DNA from: Nitrospira sp. BO4
GTDB lineage: Bacteria > Nitrospirota > Nitrospiria > Nitrospirales > Nitrospiraceae
Reading direction: 5' to 3'
Assembly: GCA_030144965.1 (NCBI GenBank)
Contig: JAMPUU010000017.1
Span: forward strand, 496,001 to 560,000
DNA: 64,000 nt
Positions 17,229 to 27,584 of the stretch are shown piece by piece. The translations under genes were made by a program, and so were the position numbers. Position 1 is the first letter of the stretch, and each line of letters begins with the position of its first letter. The notes under the pieces are model-generated. The model did no database searches and was not told where the DNA came from. It saw only the letters and a program-made list of their open reading frames with translations.

Positions 17229-18647
17229 ATGTTTAAGAAAATATTGATCGCCAATCGCGGTGAAATTGCCATGCGGATCATCCGTGCCTGCCGCGAATTG
17301 AACATCGCCACTGCCGCGATCTATTCCGAAGCCGATTCGACCGGAATCTACGTGAAGAAGGCCGACGAGTCCTACCTGGTCGGGCCGGGTCCGGTGAAGG
17401 GGTTTCTCGACAGCAAACAGATCGTCGACCTCGCTAAACGGATCGGTGCCGACGCCATCCATCCAGGATATGGATTTCTCTCTGAAAACGCTGAGTTTGC
17501 TGAGCTCTGTCAGACTTCTGGCATCACATTCATCGGCCCTTCGACCCATGCCATTACCCTGATGGGCAGCAAGGTCAAGGCGCGAGAACTTGCCCAACAG
17601 GTCGGTGTCCCCACCGTACCCGGCACAAAAGGCGATCTCACCGACGTGAAGGAGGCGCTGGCCTTCGCCAAGAAGACCGGCTACCCGATCATGATCAAGG
17701 CAAGCGCCGGAGGGGGAGGCCGTGGACTGCGTGTGGTCCGGTCCGATGAGGAGCTCCGAGAAAACATGGAAGTCGCCTCGCGTGAAGCCCAGGCGTCGTT
17801 CGGAGACGGACGGGTGTTCCTCGAAAAATGTATCGAGCGCCCCCACCATATCGAATTTCAGATATTGGGTGATCGCCACGGCAATATTATTCACTTAAAT
17901 GAGCGTGATTGCTCAATCCAAAGACGTCATCAGAAGTTGATTGAAATCGCCCCGTCTTTGATTCTGACTCCGAAGTTGCGGGAGGAGATGGGCACTGCTG
18001 CCGTGACCATCGCACGGGCGGTGAATTACGACAACGCAGGGACGGTGGAGTTTCTGCTCGATCAAGACGGCCAGTTTTACTTCATCGAGATGAATCCGCG
18101 GCTTCAGGTCGAGCATACCGTGACGGAACAGATCACCGCGATCGACATCGTCCGGCATCAGATCTCCATTGCAGCGGGACGGCCCCTCGACATTCAGCAA
18201 AAGGACGTCATACTCCAAGGGCACGCGATCCAGTGTCGGATCAACGCCGAAGATCCCAAGAATAACTTTCTCCCCTGCACCGGCACCGTTACAGCCTACC
18301 TTTCTCCGGGAGGAATCGGCGTCCGTATCGACGGTGCGGTCTACAAAGATTACACCGTGTCGCCCTACTATGACGCCCTGCTGGCTAAGTTGACGGTTCG
18401 GGGCCGCACGTGGGAAGAAGCCGTGAGCCGGATGAGACGGTCGCTCGAAGAGTATGTGCTCCGTGGAGTTAAAACGACGATCCCTTTCATGGAAGCGATC
18501 ATGCAGGAGCCGGACTTTATTGCCGGACGTTTCGACACATCCTATCTGGACACCCATCCTGAGTTGTACTCGTATCACGAATTCGAGCAGCCGGAAGATT
18601 TGGTGCTGGCCTTATCTGCCGCAATTGCCGCCTACGAAGGATTGTAA
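17229..18647 (+). CDS. pycA: Pyruvate carboxylase subunit A (biotin carboxylase)
   Basis: ATP-dependent carboxylation of biotin on the partner subunit. The 472-residue product has the biotin-carboxylase N-domain start MFKKILIANRGEIAMRI, the ATP-grasp glycine loop KASAGGGGRGLR near residue 157, the catalytic FIEMNPRLQVEHTVTE near residue 285, and the C-terminal RRSLEEYVLRGVKTT segment. AccC of acetyl-CoA carboxylase is very similar, but the next gene encodes a carboxyltransferase-biotin carrier of the PycB/OadA type, so this is best read as PycA of a two-subunit pyruvate carboxylase. No strong ribosome-binding site is visible. Confidence 0.9.
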   Translation: MFKKILIANRGEIAMRIIRACRELNIATAAIYSEADSTGIYVKKADESYLVGPGPVKGFLDSKQIVDLAKRIGADAIHPGYGFLSENAEFAELCQTSGITFIGPSTHAITLMGSKVKARELAQQVGVPTVPGTKGDLTDVKEALAFAKKTGYPIMIKASAGGGGRGLRVVRSDEELRENMEVASREAQASFGDGRVFLEKCIERPHHIEFQILGDRHGNIIHLNERDCSIQRRHQKLIEIAPSLILTPKLREEMGTAAVTIARAVNYDNAGTVEFLLDQDGQFYFIEMNPRLQVEHTVTEQITAIDIVRHQISIAAGRPLDIQQKDVILQGHAIQCRINAEDPKNNFLPCTGTVTAYLSPGGIGVRIDGAVYKDYTVSPYYDALLAKLTVRGRTWEEAVSRMRRSLEEYVLRGVKTTIPFMEAIMQEPDFIAGRFDTSYLDTHPELYSYHEFEQPEDLVLALSAAIAAYEGL

Positions 18648-18694
18648 CCCGGACAATACCCCGCACTGATTCCGAAAGAGATGCACGAGACGTC

Positions 18695-20650
18695 ATGGCG
18701 AAACGACGACCAACAGCAAAAAAACAGCAGAAAACATCCCGACCGTCCGCTCCGCTGGTCAAGACTCCAAAAAGCGCCAAGCCGCGCTCCAGTGAATTTA
18801 CGATCCAACCGGCAGTCGGCAGACCGGTCCTGATCACTGACGTCGCGTTGCGAGACGGTCACCAATCGTTGCTGGCTACACGGATGCGCACAGAGGATAT
18901 GCTGCCCATTGCCCAAAAACTCGATGCCGTCGGCTATTGGTCGTTGGAGGTATGGGGCGGCGCCACCTTCGACACCTGTCTGCGATTTTTAAAGGAAGAT
19001 CCCTGGGAACGACTCCGCGCATTGCGGGCTGCGATGCCCAACACCAAGCTCCAAATGCTGCTACGAGGACAAAACCTCGTCGGCTACCGACATTACGCGG
19101 ACGACGTGGTGGAACGATTCATCGAACGTTCGGCCGCCAACGGGATCGATGTCTTCCGCATTTTCGACGCGCTCAATGACGTGCGGAATGTCGACCGGGC
19201 CGTGAGTGAAGTGAAGGCCTGCGGGAAACATGCCGAGGCCACCATCTGCTATACCGTCAGCCCGGTCCATAGCATCGATCGGTTCGTGGATCTCGCGAAA
19301 AAATTAGAAGATCTAGGGACAGATACCATTTGTATCAAAGATATGGCCGGCCTCCTGGCGCCGCTTGAGGCCTATCATCTGGTGCGTCGGTTGAAAGCTG
19401 CCGTCAAGGTTCCGCTCCATCTCCATTCGCATTACACGTCCGGGATGGCTTCCATGGCTTCCCTGATGGCGATACTTGGAGGCCTGGACATGCTCGACAC
19501 CGCCATGTCACCGCTGGCAGGCGGAACGTCCCACCCGGCAACGGAAACGTTGGTCGCAGCGCTCCAGAATACTCCCTACGATACCGGGCTGGAACTCGCG
19601 TCCTTCCCGCCGATTACCGAACACTTTCGCTCCGTTCGCCGCAAATACCGTCAGTTCGAAAGCGACTTTACCGGTGTCGATGCCGAAATTCTCACGTCGC
19701 AGATTCCGGGCGGAATGTTGTCGAACCTGGCGGCTCAGTTGACGGAACAGAATGCCTTAGACCGGATGAAAGAGGTACTCGACGAGGTCCCGCGCGTGCG
19801 AAAAGAGATGGGCTATCCCCCGCTTGTCACCCCGACCAGTCAGATCGTCGGGACCCAGGCCACACTGAACGTGCTGACCGGAGAGCGTTACAAGGTCATC
19901 ACGACGGAGACCAAGAACTATTTCTTGGGCTTGTATGGGCGCGCGCCGGGTCAAGTCGACCTCGATGTGATGGCACGCGCCACCGGCGACGAAACTCCGA
20001 TCAAGACCAGACCGGCCGATCGACTGGAGCCCGAATTGGAGACCGTCAAGAACGAGCTGCCCGATTCAGCCCAGAGCATTGACGACCAGCTGTCGTTCGC
20101 GCTGTTTCCCACCATCGCGCGTGACTTTTTCGAGGCTCGCGAAAAAGGCGATTTAACCCCGGAACCGCTCGAATTGGGCTCGACCAAAGGCCCTGCGACC
20201 GCTCATGAACTGCATCTGGCTCCCGTGGAATTCAATGTGACGGTGCATGGTGAGACCTATCATGTAAAGGTGTCTGGTTCAGGCCGAAAGGTTGATGGGC
20301 GCAAGCCATACTACATCCGTGTCAACGACAAGCTCGAGGAAGTCTCCCTAGAAACCATCCAGGAGGTCTTGGCCGGCGTGCCGGAGTCGCAGGGGACCGA
20401 TTCGGGAGGAAAACCGAAACGTCCCAGGCCGTCGAAGCCGGGTGATGTGGCTCCCCCCATGCCCGGCCGCGTAGTGAAAGTGCTGGTTGCGGTAGACGAT
20501 CATGTGAAAGTCGGGGACCCCCTGTTGATCATCGAAGCGATGAAGATGGAAAGTCGGGTGCCGGCGCCGATCGATGGAAGAGTCGCCGCGATCCTAACCG
20601 CCGAGGGTGACAATGTGAAGACAGATGAAACGGTCATTCAACTGGAGTAA
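18695..20650 (+). CDS. pycB: Pyruvate carboxylase subunit B (carboxyltransferase plus biotin carrier)
   Basis: Transfers CO2 from biotin to pyruvate to form oxaloacetate. The 651-residue protein has a lysine-rich start, the carboxyltransferase TIM barrel with DVALRDGHQSLLATR near residue 49 and metal-site HLHSHYTSGM, the PYC/OADA conserved domain, and a C-terminal biotinyl domain with AMKMES (biotin on the Lys). Oxaloacetate decarboxylase alpha has the same layout; the adjacent pycA and lack of membrane beta/gamma subunits favour pyruvate carboxylase. In Nitrospira-like autotrophs this feeds the reductive TCA cycle. It lies 47 bases after pycA. Confidence 0.9.
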   Translation: MAKRRPTAKKQQKTSRPSAPLVKTPKSAKPRSSEFTIQPAVGRPVLITDVALRDGHQSLLATRMRTEDMLPIAQKLDAVGYWSLEVWGGATFDTCLRFLKEDPWERLRALRAAMPNTKLQMLLRGQNLVGYRHYADDVVERFIERSAANGIDVFRIFDALNDVRNVDRAVSEVKACGKHAEATICYTVSPVHSIDRFVDLAKKLEDLGTDTICIKDMAGLLAPLEAYHLVRRLKAAVKVPLHLHSHYTSGMASMASLMAILGGLDMLDTAMSPLAGGTSHPATETLVAALQNTPYDTGLELASFPPITEHFRSVRRKYRQFESDFTGVDAEILTSQIPGGMLSNLAAQLTEQNALDRMKEVLDEVPRVRKEMGYPPLVTPTSQIVGTQATLNVLTGERYKVITTETKNYFLGLYGRAPGQVDLDVMARATGDETPIKTRPADRLEPELETVKNELPDSAQSIDDQLSFALFPTIARDFFEAREKGDLTPEPLELGSTKGPATAHELHLAPVEFNVTVHGETYHVKVSGSGRKVDGRKPYYIRVNDKLEEVSLETIQEVLAGVPESQGTDSGGKPKRPRPSKPGDVAPPMPGRVVKVLVAVDDHVKVGDPLLIIEAMKMESRVPAPIDGRVAAILTAEGDNVKTDETVIQLE

Positions 20651-21635
20651 TTCCAGCGCCGGCTCGACCTCACACCCGTACAGACCTGAACGGCTTGCGC
20701 TGTGCATCCTGTGCCTCATATCGTACCTCATGAGCTCCTGTGCCACGCCCTTACAGATCCCACCCTATTTTGAAACCTTAGAACGTACCCCGATAGAACG
20801 CATCCCAATCAAGACCGTCCTCGTCCGCGATCAAAGGATCGCGTATCTCGATATCGGTACCGGCCCACCAGTCATCTTGATTCACGGCTTCGGCGGATCC
20901 ATGTGGCAATGGGAACATCAGCAACATGCCTTGGCTCAACATTTCCGTACCCTGACGCTTGACCTACCTGGTTCCGGATTGTCCGACAAACCTGACATCG
21001 ATTACCTGCCGGACCAGATGTTGGACTTCTGTATTGGATTCATGGATGCCCTGCAGATCCAGAAAGCCACCCTGGTCGGCAACTCCATGGGCGCCGGGTT
21101 GGTCATAGGAATGACATTGACCCATCCAACCCGTGTCGACAAACTCGTGCTCATCAGCGGGCTACCGTCTCATGTCATAGCCAAGCTCACCAGTCGGTCA
21201 TTCAGGCAAGCCCTGGAATCTCGAGCCCCTACCTGGCTGGTCTCCCTCGGCAACTGGCTGTTCGGCGGGCTGGTCACCCAAACAGTCCTGAAGGAAATCG
21301 TCCATGATCACAACCTCCTCACCCCAGCGGTTATCGAACGGTCCAACCACAATCGTCGGCGCCCTGGTATCATAAAACCCATCATGGCCGTGAGAAACGC
21401 CATCCCTTCCTGGGAAACCGATTTTGCTCCACGCCTCAGCTCCATCGCACACCCAACGATGATCATCTGGGGTCAATACGACCGGATATTTCCCATGGCC
21501 GTGGGCGAAGAACTTCACCATAGAATCCGTGGATCAGAGTTCGTCAGAATTCCCGATGCCGGCCACATGCCTCAGTGGGAACGCCCTGATCTGGTCAACC
21601 GATCTCTGATCACGTATATTGAACCATCACCCTGA
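20625..21635 (+). CDS. Alpha/beta-hydrolase lipoprotein
   Basis: A 336-residue serine hydrolase. The N-terminus is a lipoprotein signal with LISYLMSSC. The fold is clear: oxyanion segment HGFGGSMWQWEH, nucleophile elbow GNSMGAG, acid in WGQYDRIFP and histidine in DAGHMPQWERP. Substrate unknown; family members include esterases, haloperoxidases and C-C hydrolases. The ATG at 20625 overlaps the last 26 bases of pycB in another frame. No better start lies between it and the signal, so overlap is probably real and may couple translation. Confidence 0.78.
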   Translation: MKRSFNWSNSSAGSTSHPYRPERLALCILCLISYLMSSCATPLQIPPYFETLERTPIERIPIKTVLVRDQRIAYLDIGTGPPVILIHGFGGSMWQWEHQQHALAQHFRTLTLDLPGSGLSDKPDIDYLPDQMLDFCIGFMDALQIQKATLVGNSMGAGLVIGMTLTHPTRVDKLVLISGLPSHVIAKLTSRSFRQALESRAPTWLVSLGNWLFGGLVTQTVLKEIVHDHNLLTPAVIERSNHNRRRPGIIKPIMAVRNAIPSWETDFAPRLSSIAHPTMIIWGQYDRIFPMAVGEELHHRIRGSEFVRIPDAGHMPQWERPDLVNRSLITYIEPSP

Positions 21636-21690
21636 ACAGATCGTCCTCATGAGACCGATGATCCCCTGTTTCCTCACCAAGGAGCACATG

Positions 21691-22356
21691 ATGCGGACAC
21701 GATTCTATGGGTCCATCGGCGCAGTACTGCTCATTTCGCTTGGCTTCGTTGGATGTCAGACGACCGGAGGATCATCCGGCGGCACTTTTGTGTACAAAAG
21801 TATTCCGGTGGCAGACGGAAGCGCCGTCGCAGGAGAGGGCAACAATGTCATATTCAAGGGCAGCCCGCTTCCGCTGGCCGGCAACGGCGTGAAAGTCGGC
21901 GACACACTGCGCGATGTGAACGTGGTGCAGAACGATCTCTCGCTCGTCAACATCGTGGAGACCAAGGGTGCGGGAAAGGTCCGGATCATCAGCACGGTCC
22001 CGTCGCTCGATACCCCGGTGTGTGAACAACAGACTCATCTTCTGAGCGAACGGAATAAAGGCCTCGATAAAATGGTGGAACTCATCACCGTCAGCGTGGA
22101 TACTCCCTTTGCCCAGAAACGATTTGCGGAGGATGCGAACATCGCCAATGTGACATTTCTGTCCGACTACCGAGGAGGCGAGTTTGGTAAAGCACATGGT
22201 CTCTTTTTGGAAGGTCCGCATGTGCTGACGAGAGCTGTCATCGTCGTCGACAAGACGAACACTATTCGCTACCTCCAAATCACTCCGCAACTCTCCCAGC
22301 TGCCGGACTTGGAAGAAGCCTTCCAGTTCGCCAGGCGATTGATCACGGAGAGCTAA
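21691..22356 (+). CDS. tpx: Lipoprotein thiol peroxidase lacking the usual resolving cysteine
   Basis: Peroxiredoxin of the Tpx family, reducing peroxides in the periplasm if exported as predicted. A lipoprotein signal (MRTRFYGS to FVGCQT) precedes a linker and the Tpx domain. The peroxidatic cysteine sits in PSLDTPVCEQQT. In E. coli Tpx the resolving cysteine lies in PFAQSRFC; here the stretch is PFAQKRFA, so that residue is absent. The start at 21691 has AAGGAG at good spacing; ATG 21688 is adjacent, and a longer frame from 21619 overlaps the previous gene. It directly follows the hydrolase lipoprotein. Confidence 0.84.
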   Translation: MRTRFYGSIGAVLLISLGFVGCQTTGGSSGGTFVYKSIPVADGSAVAGEGNNVIFKGSPLPLAGNGVKVGDTLRDVNVVQNDLSLVNIVETKGAGKVRIISTVPSLDTPVCEQQTHLLSERNKGLDKMVELITVSVDTPFAQKRFAEDANIANVTFLSDYRGGEFGKAHGLFLEGPHVLTRAVIVVDKTNTIRYLQITPQLSQLPDLEEAFQFARRLITES

Positions 22357-22441
22357 GGGGACGGTACGTGGAGCTGAAACGACGGGCGAGCAGATAGTCG
22401 TTCGTTAGGCTCACCCACCTCTTTGTTGTCCGAAGGCTCTG

Positions 22442-23845
22442 ATGGCTTATTACGACTTACTCGTCATCGGTACGGGACCGGCCGGCCAAAAGGCCGCGGT
22501 ACAGGCAGCCAAGCTGGGCAAAAAGGTCGCCATCATCGAGCGAAAGATGGTCGTCGGTGGTGTCTGCATCAACACCGGTACGATTCCAAGCAAGTCACTC
22601 CGCGAAGCGGTCCTCTATCTCTCAGGATTCCGGCAGCGTAGCGTCTACGGTGCCACCTACCGTTTGAAGAAGACCATCGCGATCGAAGATCTTGCGTTTC
22701 GGGCGAATCATGTCATCAAGAACGAGATTCAGATCGTGCAAAATCAGATGGGCCGGAATCGAGTCGACATGTTTTACGGTTCAGCCAGCTTCGTCGATCC
22801 TCACCGCCTGCGTATACAAACGACCCGCGGTGCGCTTGAACTGACGTCAGACTTCATCGTCATTGCGGTAGGGACGGAACCGGCCCGGCCATCGAATATT
22901 CCGTTCGACGGCAGGACGATCATTGATACGGATGGGCTCCTGACGCTCAAGCGTATTCCCGACTCCATCGTCATTGTCGGAGGTGGTGTGATTGGGACGG
23001 AATATGCTTCGATGCTTGCCGCTCTGGGGGTCCCCGTCACCCTCATCGATAAACGCCCACGGCTGCTGGAGTTCGTCGACGCCGAGATCATTGAAATACT
23101 CCAGCAACAGATGAAAGAAATCGGAGTCACTCTGTATCACGATGAAGAAGCCGTGGCCATCAAGAGGGCACGGGACAATTCCATCCAGGTCACCCTACGC
23201 CACAGCCGACCGATTCACACGTCGACGTTGATGTATGCGATCGGGCGAATCGGGGCGACACAATCGCTCGATTTGGACGCCATAGGATTGAAACCGGACG
23301 ATCGTGGGCGCTTGCCCGTCAACGAACACTTCCAAACGGCAATTCCACACATCTACGCCGCAGGCGACGTCATCGGCTTTCCCGCCTTGGCCTCGACGTC
23401 CATGCAACAAGGCCGTCACGCAGCCTGTCATGCGTTCGGCCATCCGGATCGGCTCGACAACTCGCTCCTCCCCTACGGCATCTACGCCATTCCGGAAATT
23501 TCCATGGTGGGCCTGAATGAGGAAGAGCTCAAGCGTGCAGAAATCCCCTACGGCATCGGCATCGCCCGCTACAAAGAGATCGCGCGCGGACAGCTCATCG
23601 GCGACGAAATGGGCATGCTGAAACTGTTATTTCATCGCCATACCAGACATCTGCTTGGCGTTCATGCCATCGGAGAAGGAGCAACCGAACTGATTCACAT
23701 CGGGCAGGCGGTCATGGCCTTTCACGGCAAGATCGATTATTTCATCGATACGGTCTTCAACTATCCAACTCTGGCCGAATGTTACAAAGTGGCCGCGTTG
23801 GACGGCATGAATCGCTTGCCGAGACCATGGGTGCCCTACCTGTGA
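22442..23845 (+). CDS. sthA: Si-specific NAD(P)+ transhydrogenase
   Basis: Soluble FAD flavoprotein that moves hydride between NADPH and NAD+. The 467-residue protein has the FAD motif LLVIGTGPAGQKAA at the N-terminus, the NAD(P) motif IVIVGGGVIGTEYASML near residue 178, and the second FAD motif IYAAGDVIGFP. The active-site region reads CINTGTIPSKSLREAV: the second cysteine of the dithiol reductases is replaced by Thr, as in SthA, and TIPSK is diagnostic. The dimerisation domain with HAIGEGATELIHIGQ is complete. It probably balances NADH and NADPH. Confidence 0.9.
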   Translation: MAYYDLLVIGTGPAGQKAAVQAAKLGKKVAIIERKMVVGGVCINTGTIPSKSLREAVLYLSGFRQRSVYGATYRLKKTIAIEDLAFRANHVIKNEIQIVQNQMGRNRVDMFYGSASFVDPHRLRIQTTRGALELTSDFIVIAVGTEPARPSNIPFDGRTIIDTDGLLTLKRIPDSIVIVGGGVIGTEYASMLAALGVPVTLIDKRPRLLEFVDAEIIEILQQQMKEIGVTLYHDEEAVAIKRARDNSIQVTLRHSRPIHTSTLMYAIGRIGATQSLDLDAIGLKPDDRGRLPVNEHFQTAIPHIYAAGDVIGFPALASTSMQQGRHAACHAFGHPDRLDNSLLPYGIYAIPEISMVGLNEEELKRAEIPYGIGIARYKEIARGQLIGDEMGMLKLLFHRHTRHLLGVHAIGEGATELIHIGQAVMAFHGKIDYFIDTVFNYPTLAECYKVAALDGMNRLPRPWVPYL

Positions 23846-23932
23846 CGCCGAAACATGTCCTGACACTTCGGCGGTATTGAGCCGGAACATCCTCCACGAG
23901 CTGCGAAAGGCCCCCCAGAAAGGAAGAGATGC

Positions 23933-24601
23933 ATGTCATTCTCAAATCACCTACGAAAGCTTGCCAACTCAATCTGGAATGCCCAGTTGAGCCATCCCTT
24001 TGTCGTCGCACTAGGGAACGGCACACTGCCTGAACAGAAATTCCAGTACTACATTCTGCAAGACGCCAGGTTCCTGGGTGATCTAGCCCGCGTCTTTTCT
24101 GCCGCCGCGCAAAAGGCACCGGATTCCGACTCGAGCCTGCGGTTCAACAAGCTGGCGGAAGAGACCATCGTCGTAGAGCGGAGTCTGCATGAGAGCTACG
24201 GTAAGAAATGGGCGCTGACGGCGAAACAGATGACGTCGGTTCCGATGGCGCCGACAAATCACGCTTATACAAGACACATGCTGGCCGTGGCCGCTTCGGG
24301 AACTGCGACGGAAATTACCGTCGTCGCCCTGCCCTGCGCCTGGGTCTATTGTGTGGTCGGACAGCATTTATTGAGGAAAGGCCCCCCTGCCAAGAATCAC
24401 CCCTACCGTGACTGGCTCATGCTCTACGCCTCGCCGGAATTCGCCGAAGTCCAACTATGGATGCGGAAGAAAGTCGATCAGTGGGCCAAGACGGCCGGCA
24501 AAGAGGAACTGCGGCGGATGGAAGAATCCTTCATCATCAGCTCGCGGTATGAATGGATGTTTTGGGACATGGCATGGAACGAGGAAAAGTGGCCGGTGTA
24601 A
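23933..24601 (+). CDS. tenA: TenA-family thiaminase II/aminopyrimidine aminohydrolase
   Basis: Helical enzyme that salvages thiamin pyrimidine or degrades thiamin. The 222-residue protein has the TenA start SIWNAQLSHPFVVALGNGTL, the segment QYYILQDARFL, the catalytic cysteine in LPCAWVY, and the C-terminal SSRYEWMFWDMAW with the conserved Glu. No thiamin riboswitch was found upstream and no other thiamin gene is nearby. The ribosome-binding site is AAAGGAAGAG. The neighbour sthA is 87 bases upstream, with a CGCCGAA/TTCGGCG hairpin (23846-23873) between them. Confidence 0.9.
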   Translation: MSFSNHLRKLANSIWNAQLSHPFVVALGNGTLPEQKFQYYILQDARFLGDLARVFSAAAQKAPDSDSSLRFNKLAEETIVVERSLHESYGKKWALTAKQMTSVPMAPTNHAYTRHMLAVAASGTATEITVVALPCAWVYCVVGQHLLRKGPPAKNHPYRDWLMLYASPEFAEVQLWMRKKVDQWAKTAGKEELRRMEESFIISSRYEWMFWDMAWNEEKWPV

Positions 24602-24959
24602 CTGCGGGTAGGTGTCTCAACGCCTATCGGCTCCCGCACTCCGGCTCGACCGCGCTAGGCCTCACTCACGCTCGACTGCGCAACTCGCTGCATTCCATGG
24701 TTCACATGAATGCAGCGTCGGACAGTGCTCGCCGTCCGCTGCGCGGATCGCTTTGTTCGGCAAGTGCGGTAGCCCGAGCCTCCGTGCAGGTCGCCAGACA
24801 GGCGCTGAGACCCCACTACTTGAAAGGCACACCAGCCACGAGGGTAGAAAGGAAAGAGAAGAGAAATCGAGAGTGGCTCACGGACAGACGCTTGCTTAAG
24901 GCCACCCGTCGATAACGTGGCTAGCAGATCGGACCGCAATGTGCTCTATTGGAAGTTCG
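24602..24959. other. Intergenic region between convergent tenA and tex, with an inverted repeat
   Basis: 358 bases. It holds a perfect 10-base inverted repeat, CGCTGCATTC at 24686-24695 and GAATGCAGCG at 24708-24717, with a 12-base loop. Frames across the region lack ribosome-binding sites and natural composition. The hairpin may end transcription from one side, though no T tract follows. Confidence 0.5.
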
Positions 24960-27365
24960 TTACAAATTTTTCCGGGCCTTGGCCAATGCGAGCGCCATCG
25001 CACCGATCGGCTGGGGCATTCGTGCCGCTTGATCGGATGCCGATGGCCCACGCCCACGCGAGTCGCGTGCTGACGCGTTTCCAGACTGTGTCGGTACAGA
25101 TGGGCGGCTCGCAGTCTCCTCAAGGCGCATGGTCAGCGAAATACGCTGGCGCTTCAGATCGACGTCAAGCACCTTCACCCTGACGACCTGACCGGGCTTG
25201 ACCACTTCATGCGGATCTCTGACAAACTTGTTCGCCAACGCCGATACGTGCACGAGCCCATCCTGATGGACTCCGATATCGATGAACGCACCGAATGCCG
25301 CCACATTCGTGACCACTCCCTCCAACACCATTCCGGGTTGCAGATCACTCAAGGATTCAACTCCCTCTCGGAAAGTGGCCGTCTTGAATTCTGGACGCGG
25401 GTCGCGCCCTGGTTTTTCAAGCTCGATGAGGATATCCCGCACCGTCGGCACTCCAAACTTCTCATCGGTAAAGTCCTTCGGCGACAACTCTCTTAAGACA
25501 GTCGGCCGTCGCATCACTTCGGCGATTCCGGTTCCTAGGCGTGTCAGAATCCGTTCGACCACCGGATAGGCTTCCGGGTGAACGGCAGAACGATCTAAAG
25601 GATTGTCTCCATCGGGAATGCGGAGAAAGCCTGCCGCCTGCTCGAAGGTTTTTTCACCAAGACGCGGGACATTACGGATCGCCGTTCGATTCGCAAACGG
25701 CCCGTTCGTATCCCGATAGTTCACAATATTCTTGGCCAGCGCCTTGTTCAGACCCGACACCCTTTCCAATAAGGGCGCCGATGCCGTATTGACGTTTACG
25801 CCGACTGCATTCACGCAATCTTCAACCGCGGCATCGAGCGACCGCGCCAATGCCCGCTGGTCGACGTCGTGCTGGTATTGACCGACCCCGATCGCCTTCG
25901 GCTCAATCTTCACCAGCTCGGCCAGTGGATCCTGTACACGCCGGGCAATGGAGACCGCGCCCCGCAAACTGACATCCAACTCAGGGAATTCCGCCGCAGC
26001 GAACGCCGACGCGGAATAGACCGACGCGCCTGCTTCACTGACCACAATTTTGGCCACCTTCTGTTCAGGCTTCTGGGCAGCGACCAGCTTGATCACCTCG
26101 ATTGCCAGCTTGTCCGTCTCTCGGCTTGCTGTTCCGTTACCGATTGAAATCAACTCCACACCATGTTGAATGACGAGACGTAGGAGCGTCTCCAATGCTC
26201 CCTGCCAGTCCTTGCGAGGTTGATGCGGATAGATCGTGGCCGTTTCCAACAATTTTCCCGTCGTATCTACCACCGCCACTTTACAGCCTGTGCGAATGCC
26301 TGGATCCAGGCCGAGAACGGCCTTTGGACCGGCAGGCGCCGCCAATAATAGTTCGTGGAGGTTTCTGGCAAAAATCTTGATCGCCTCCGCTTCTGCCGCT
26401 TCACGTAACTGCACCAGCAGTTCGACGCTGAGCTGTAGATGGATTTTCACACGCCAGGCCCAGTCACAGACATCAGCCAGCCACTTATCGGCAGCCCTGC
26501 CGCGATCTTCAATACCGGCGTGAGCCGCAATCATTGAAACACAAGGATGCGGAACGACTGCGTCAAGCACCTCTCCCAAGCCCAATTCCAACTTCAGCAC
26601 GCCGAGGGCACGGCCTCGGAACAACGCGAGCGCCCGATGCGAGGGGACAGTCTTGATCGACTCGGTATAGGCATAGTAATCGCGGAACTTCTCGTCTTCG
26701 GCCATCTCCTTGTCCTTCATCACCGTCGAGGTCAAGACGCCCTGTTCCCACAGACGCATGCGCAACGCAGCCAGCAAGCCGGCCGTTTCGGCAAACCGCT
26801 CGGTCAGAATATCCCGCGCTCCTTCCAGCGCCGCTTTGGCATCCGGTACATTGATGGCTTCCACCCCTTCAGCGGCAGGGACCACACGGATGTATGTGAG
26901 CGCTTCCTGCTCGGGAGTCAGCACCGGATCAGTCAACAAGGCGTCCGCCAACGGCTCCAGCCCTACTTCGCGCGCAATCTGTGCGCGCGTGCGCCGCTTG
27001 GGTTTAAAGGGCAGATAGAGATCCTCCACGGCTTGCTTCGTCGCCGCCGCCTCAATGCTCGCTCGCAACGCGTCCGTCAGCTTCCCCTGTTCTTCGATCG
27101 ACGTCAGAATCGCGGCACGCCGCACCTCCAACTCACGCAGATAGAGCAGGCGCTCTTCCAGCGTGCGTAGCTGCGTATCGTTCAGATTGCCGGTCGCTTC
27201 TTTGCGGTAGCGCGCAATGAATGGGACCGTTGCTCCTTCATCAAGTAGCGTCACCGCCGCTGCGACCTGATGAGTCCCAACGCCGAGTTCCTTGGCGATG
27301 AGGGGAACAATCTTGAGCTGAACTGTGTCGGATGAGATCTGAGGTGCGACAACTGTCATCTGCAA
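24960..27365 (-). CDS. tex: Tex-family S1 RNA-binding protein
   Basis: An 801-residue nucleic-acid-binding protein linked to transcription. The N-terminal helical region opens with [37 protein letters not shown], quoted in short as [14 protein letters not shown] YqgF/RNase H-like domain follows ([18 protein letters not shown], near residue 345). Tandem helix-hairpin-helix motifs ([16 protein letters not shown]) come next, and a C-terminal S1 domain ([19 protein letters not shown]) near residue 650. Length and order match Tex. The tail after S1 is Ser/Arg-rich. It is a single-gene unit converging on tenA. Confidence 0.95.
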   Translation of the reverse strand: MQMTVVAPQISSDTVQLKIVPLIAKELGVGTHQVAAAVTLLDEGATVPFIARYRKEATGNLNDTQLRTLEERLLYLRELEVRRAAILTSIEEQGKLTDALRASIEAAATKQAVEDLYLPFKPKRRTRAQIAREVGLEPLADALLTDPVLTPEQEALTYIRVVPAAEGVEAINVPDAKAALEGARDILTERFAETAGLLAALRMRLWEQGVLTSTVMKDKEMAEDEKFRDYYAYTESIKTVPSHRALALFRGRALGVLKLELGLGEVLDAVVPHPCVSMIAAHAGIEDRGRAADKWLADVCDWAWRVKIHLQLSVELLVQLREAAEAEAIKIFARNLHELLLAAPAGPKAVLGLDPGIRTGCKVAVVDTTGKLLETATIYPHQPRKDWQGALETLLRLVIQHGVELISIGNGTASRETDKLAIEVIKLVAAQKPEQKVAKIVVSEAGASVYSASAFAAAEFPELDVSLRGAVSIARRVQDPLAELVKIEPKAIGVGQYQHDVDQRALARSLDAAVEDCVNAVGVNVNTASAPLLERVSGLNKALAKNIVNYRDTNGPFANRTAIRNVPRLGEKTFEQAAGFLRIPDGDNPLDRSAVHPEAYPVVERILTRLGTGIAEVMRRPTVLRELSPKDFTDEKFGVPTVRDILIELEKPGRDPRPEFKTATFREGVESLSDLQPGMVLEGVVTNVAAFGAFIDIGVHQDGLVHVSALANKFVRDPHEVVKPGQVVRVKVLDVDLKRQRISLTMRLEETASRPSVPTQSGNASARDSRGRGPSASDQAARMPQPIGAMALALAKARKNL

Positions 27366-27584
27366 TGGTAACCGATCTTTCCGAACGCGTGAGAGGTTCG
27401 CGTTCTCTTAGAATATGATGAAGTCAATGATTGTCGTTGATTGATTGTATCGGGGTTACGTAATCGAACTCCGCCCACTGAACGAGAGAGGAGAAAAGGG
27501 TTTTATGCGAGCGGATAACTTGCCCAATTTCAGCTGTCCAGGCTGTGAAACGAGAAATGTCCCCGTTCGATCATACGCCAAGGA

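Noticed and set aside
24803..24835. CTGAGA followed by CTTGAAAGGC, resembling part of a TPP riboswitch near tenA
   Set aside because: It lies downstream of tenA, the rest of the THI-box consensus is missing, and no thiamin gene follows.
24553..24915. 120-residue frame after tenA
   Set aside because: It starts inside tenA, crosses the inverted repeat and has no natural-looking segment.
26547..27170. 207-residue plus-strand frame inside tex
   Set aside because: It is antisense to a strongly conserved gene, with shadow composition rich in Arg and Gln.
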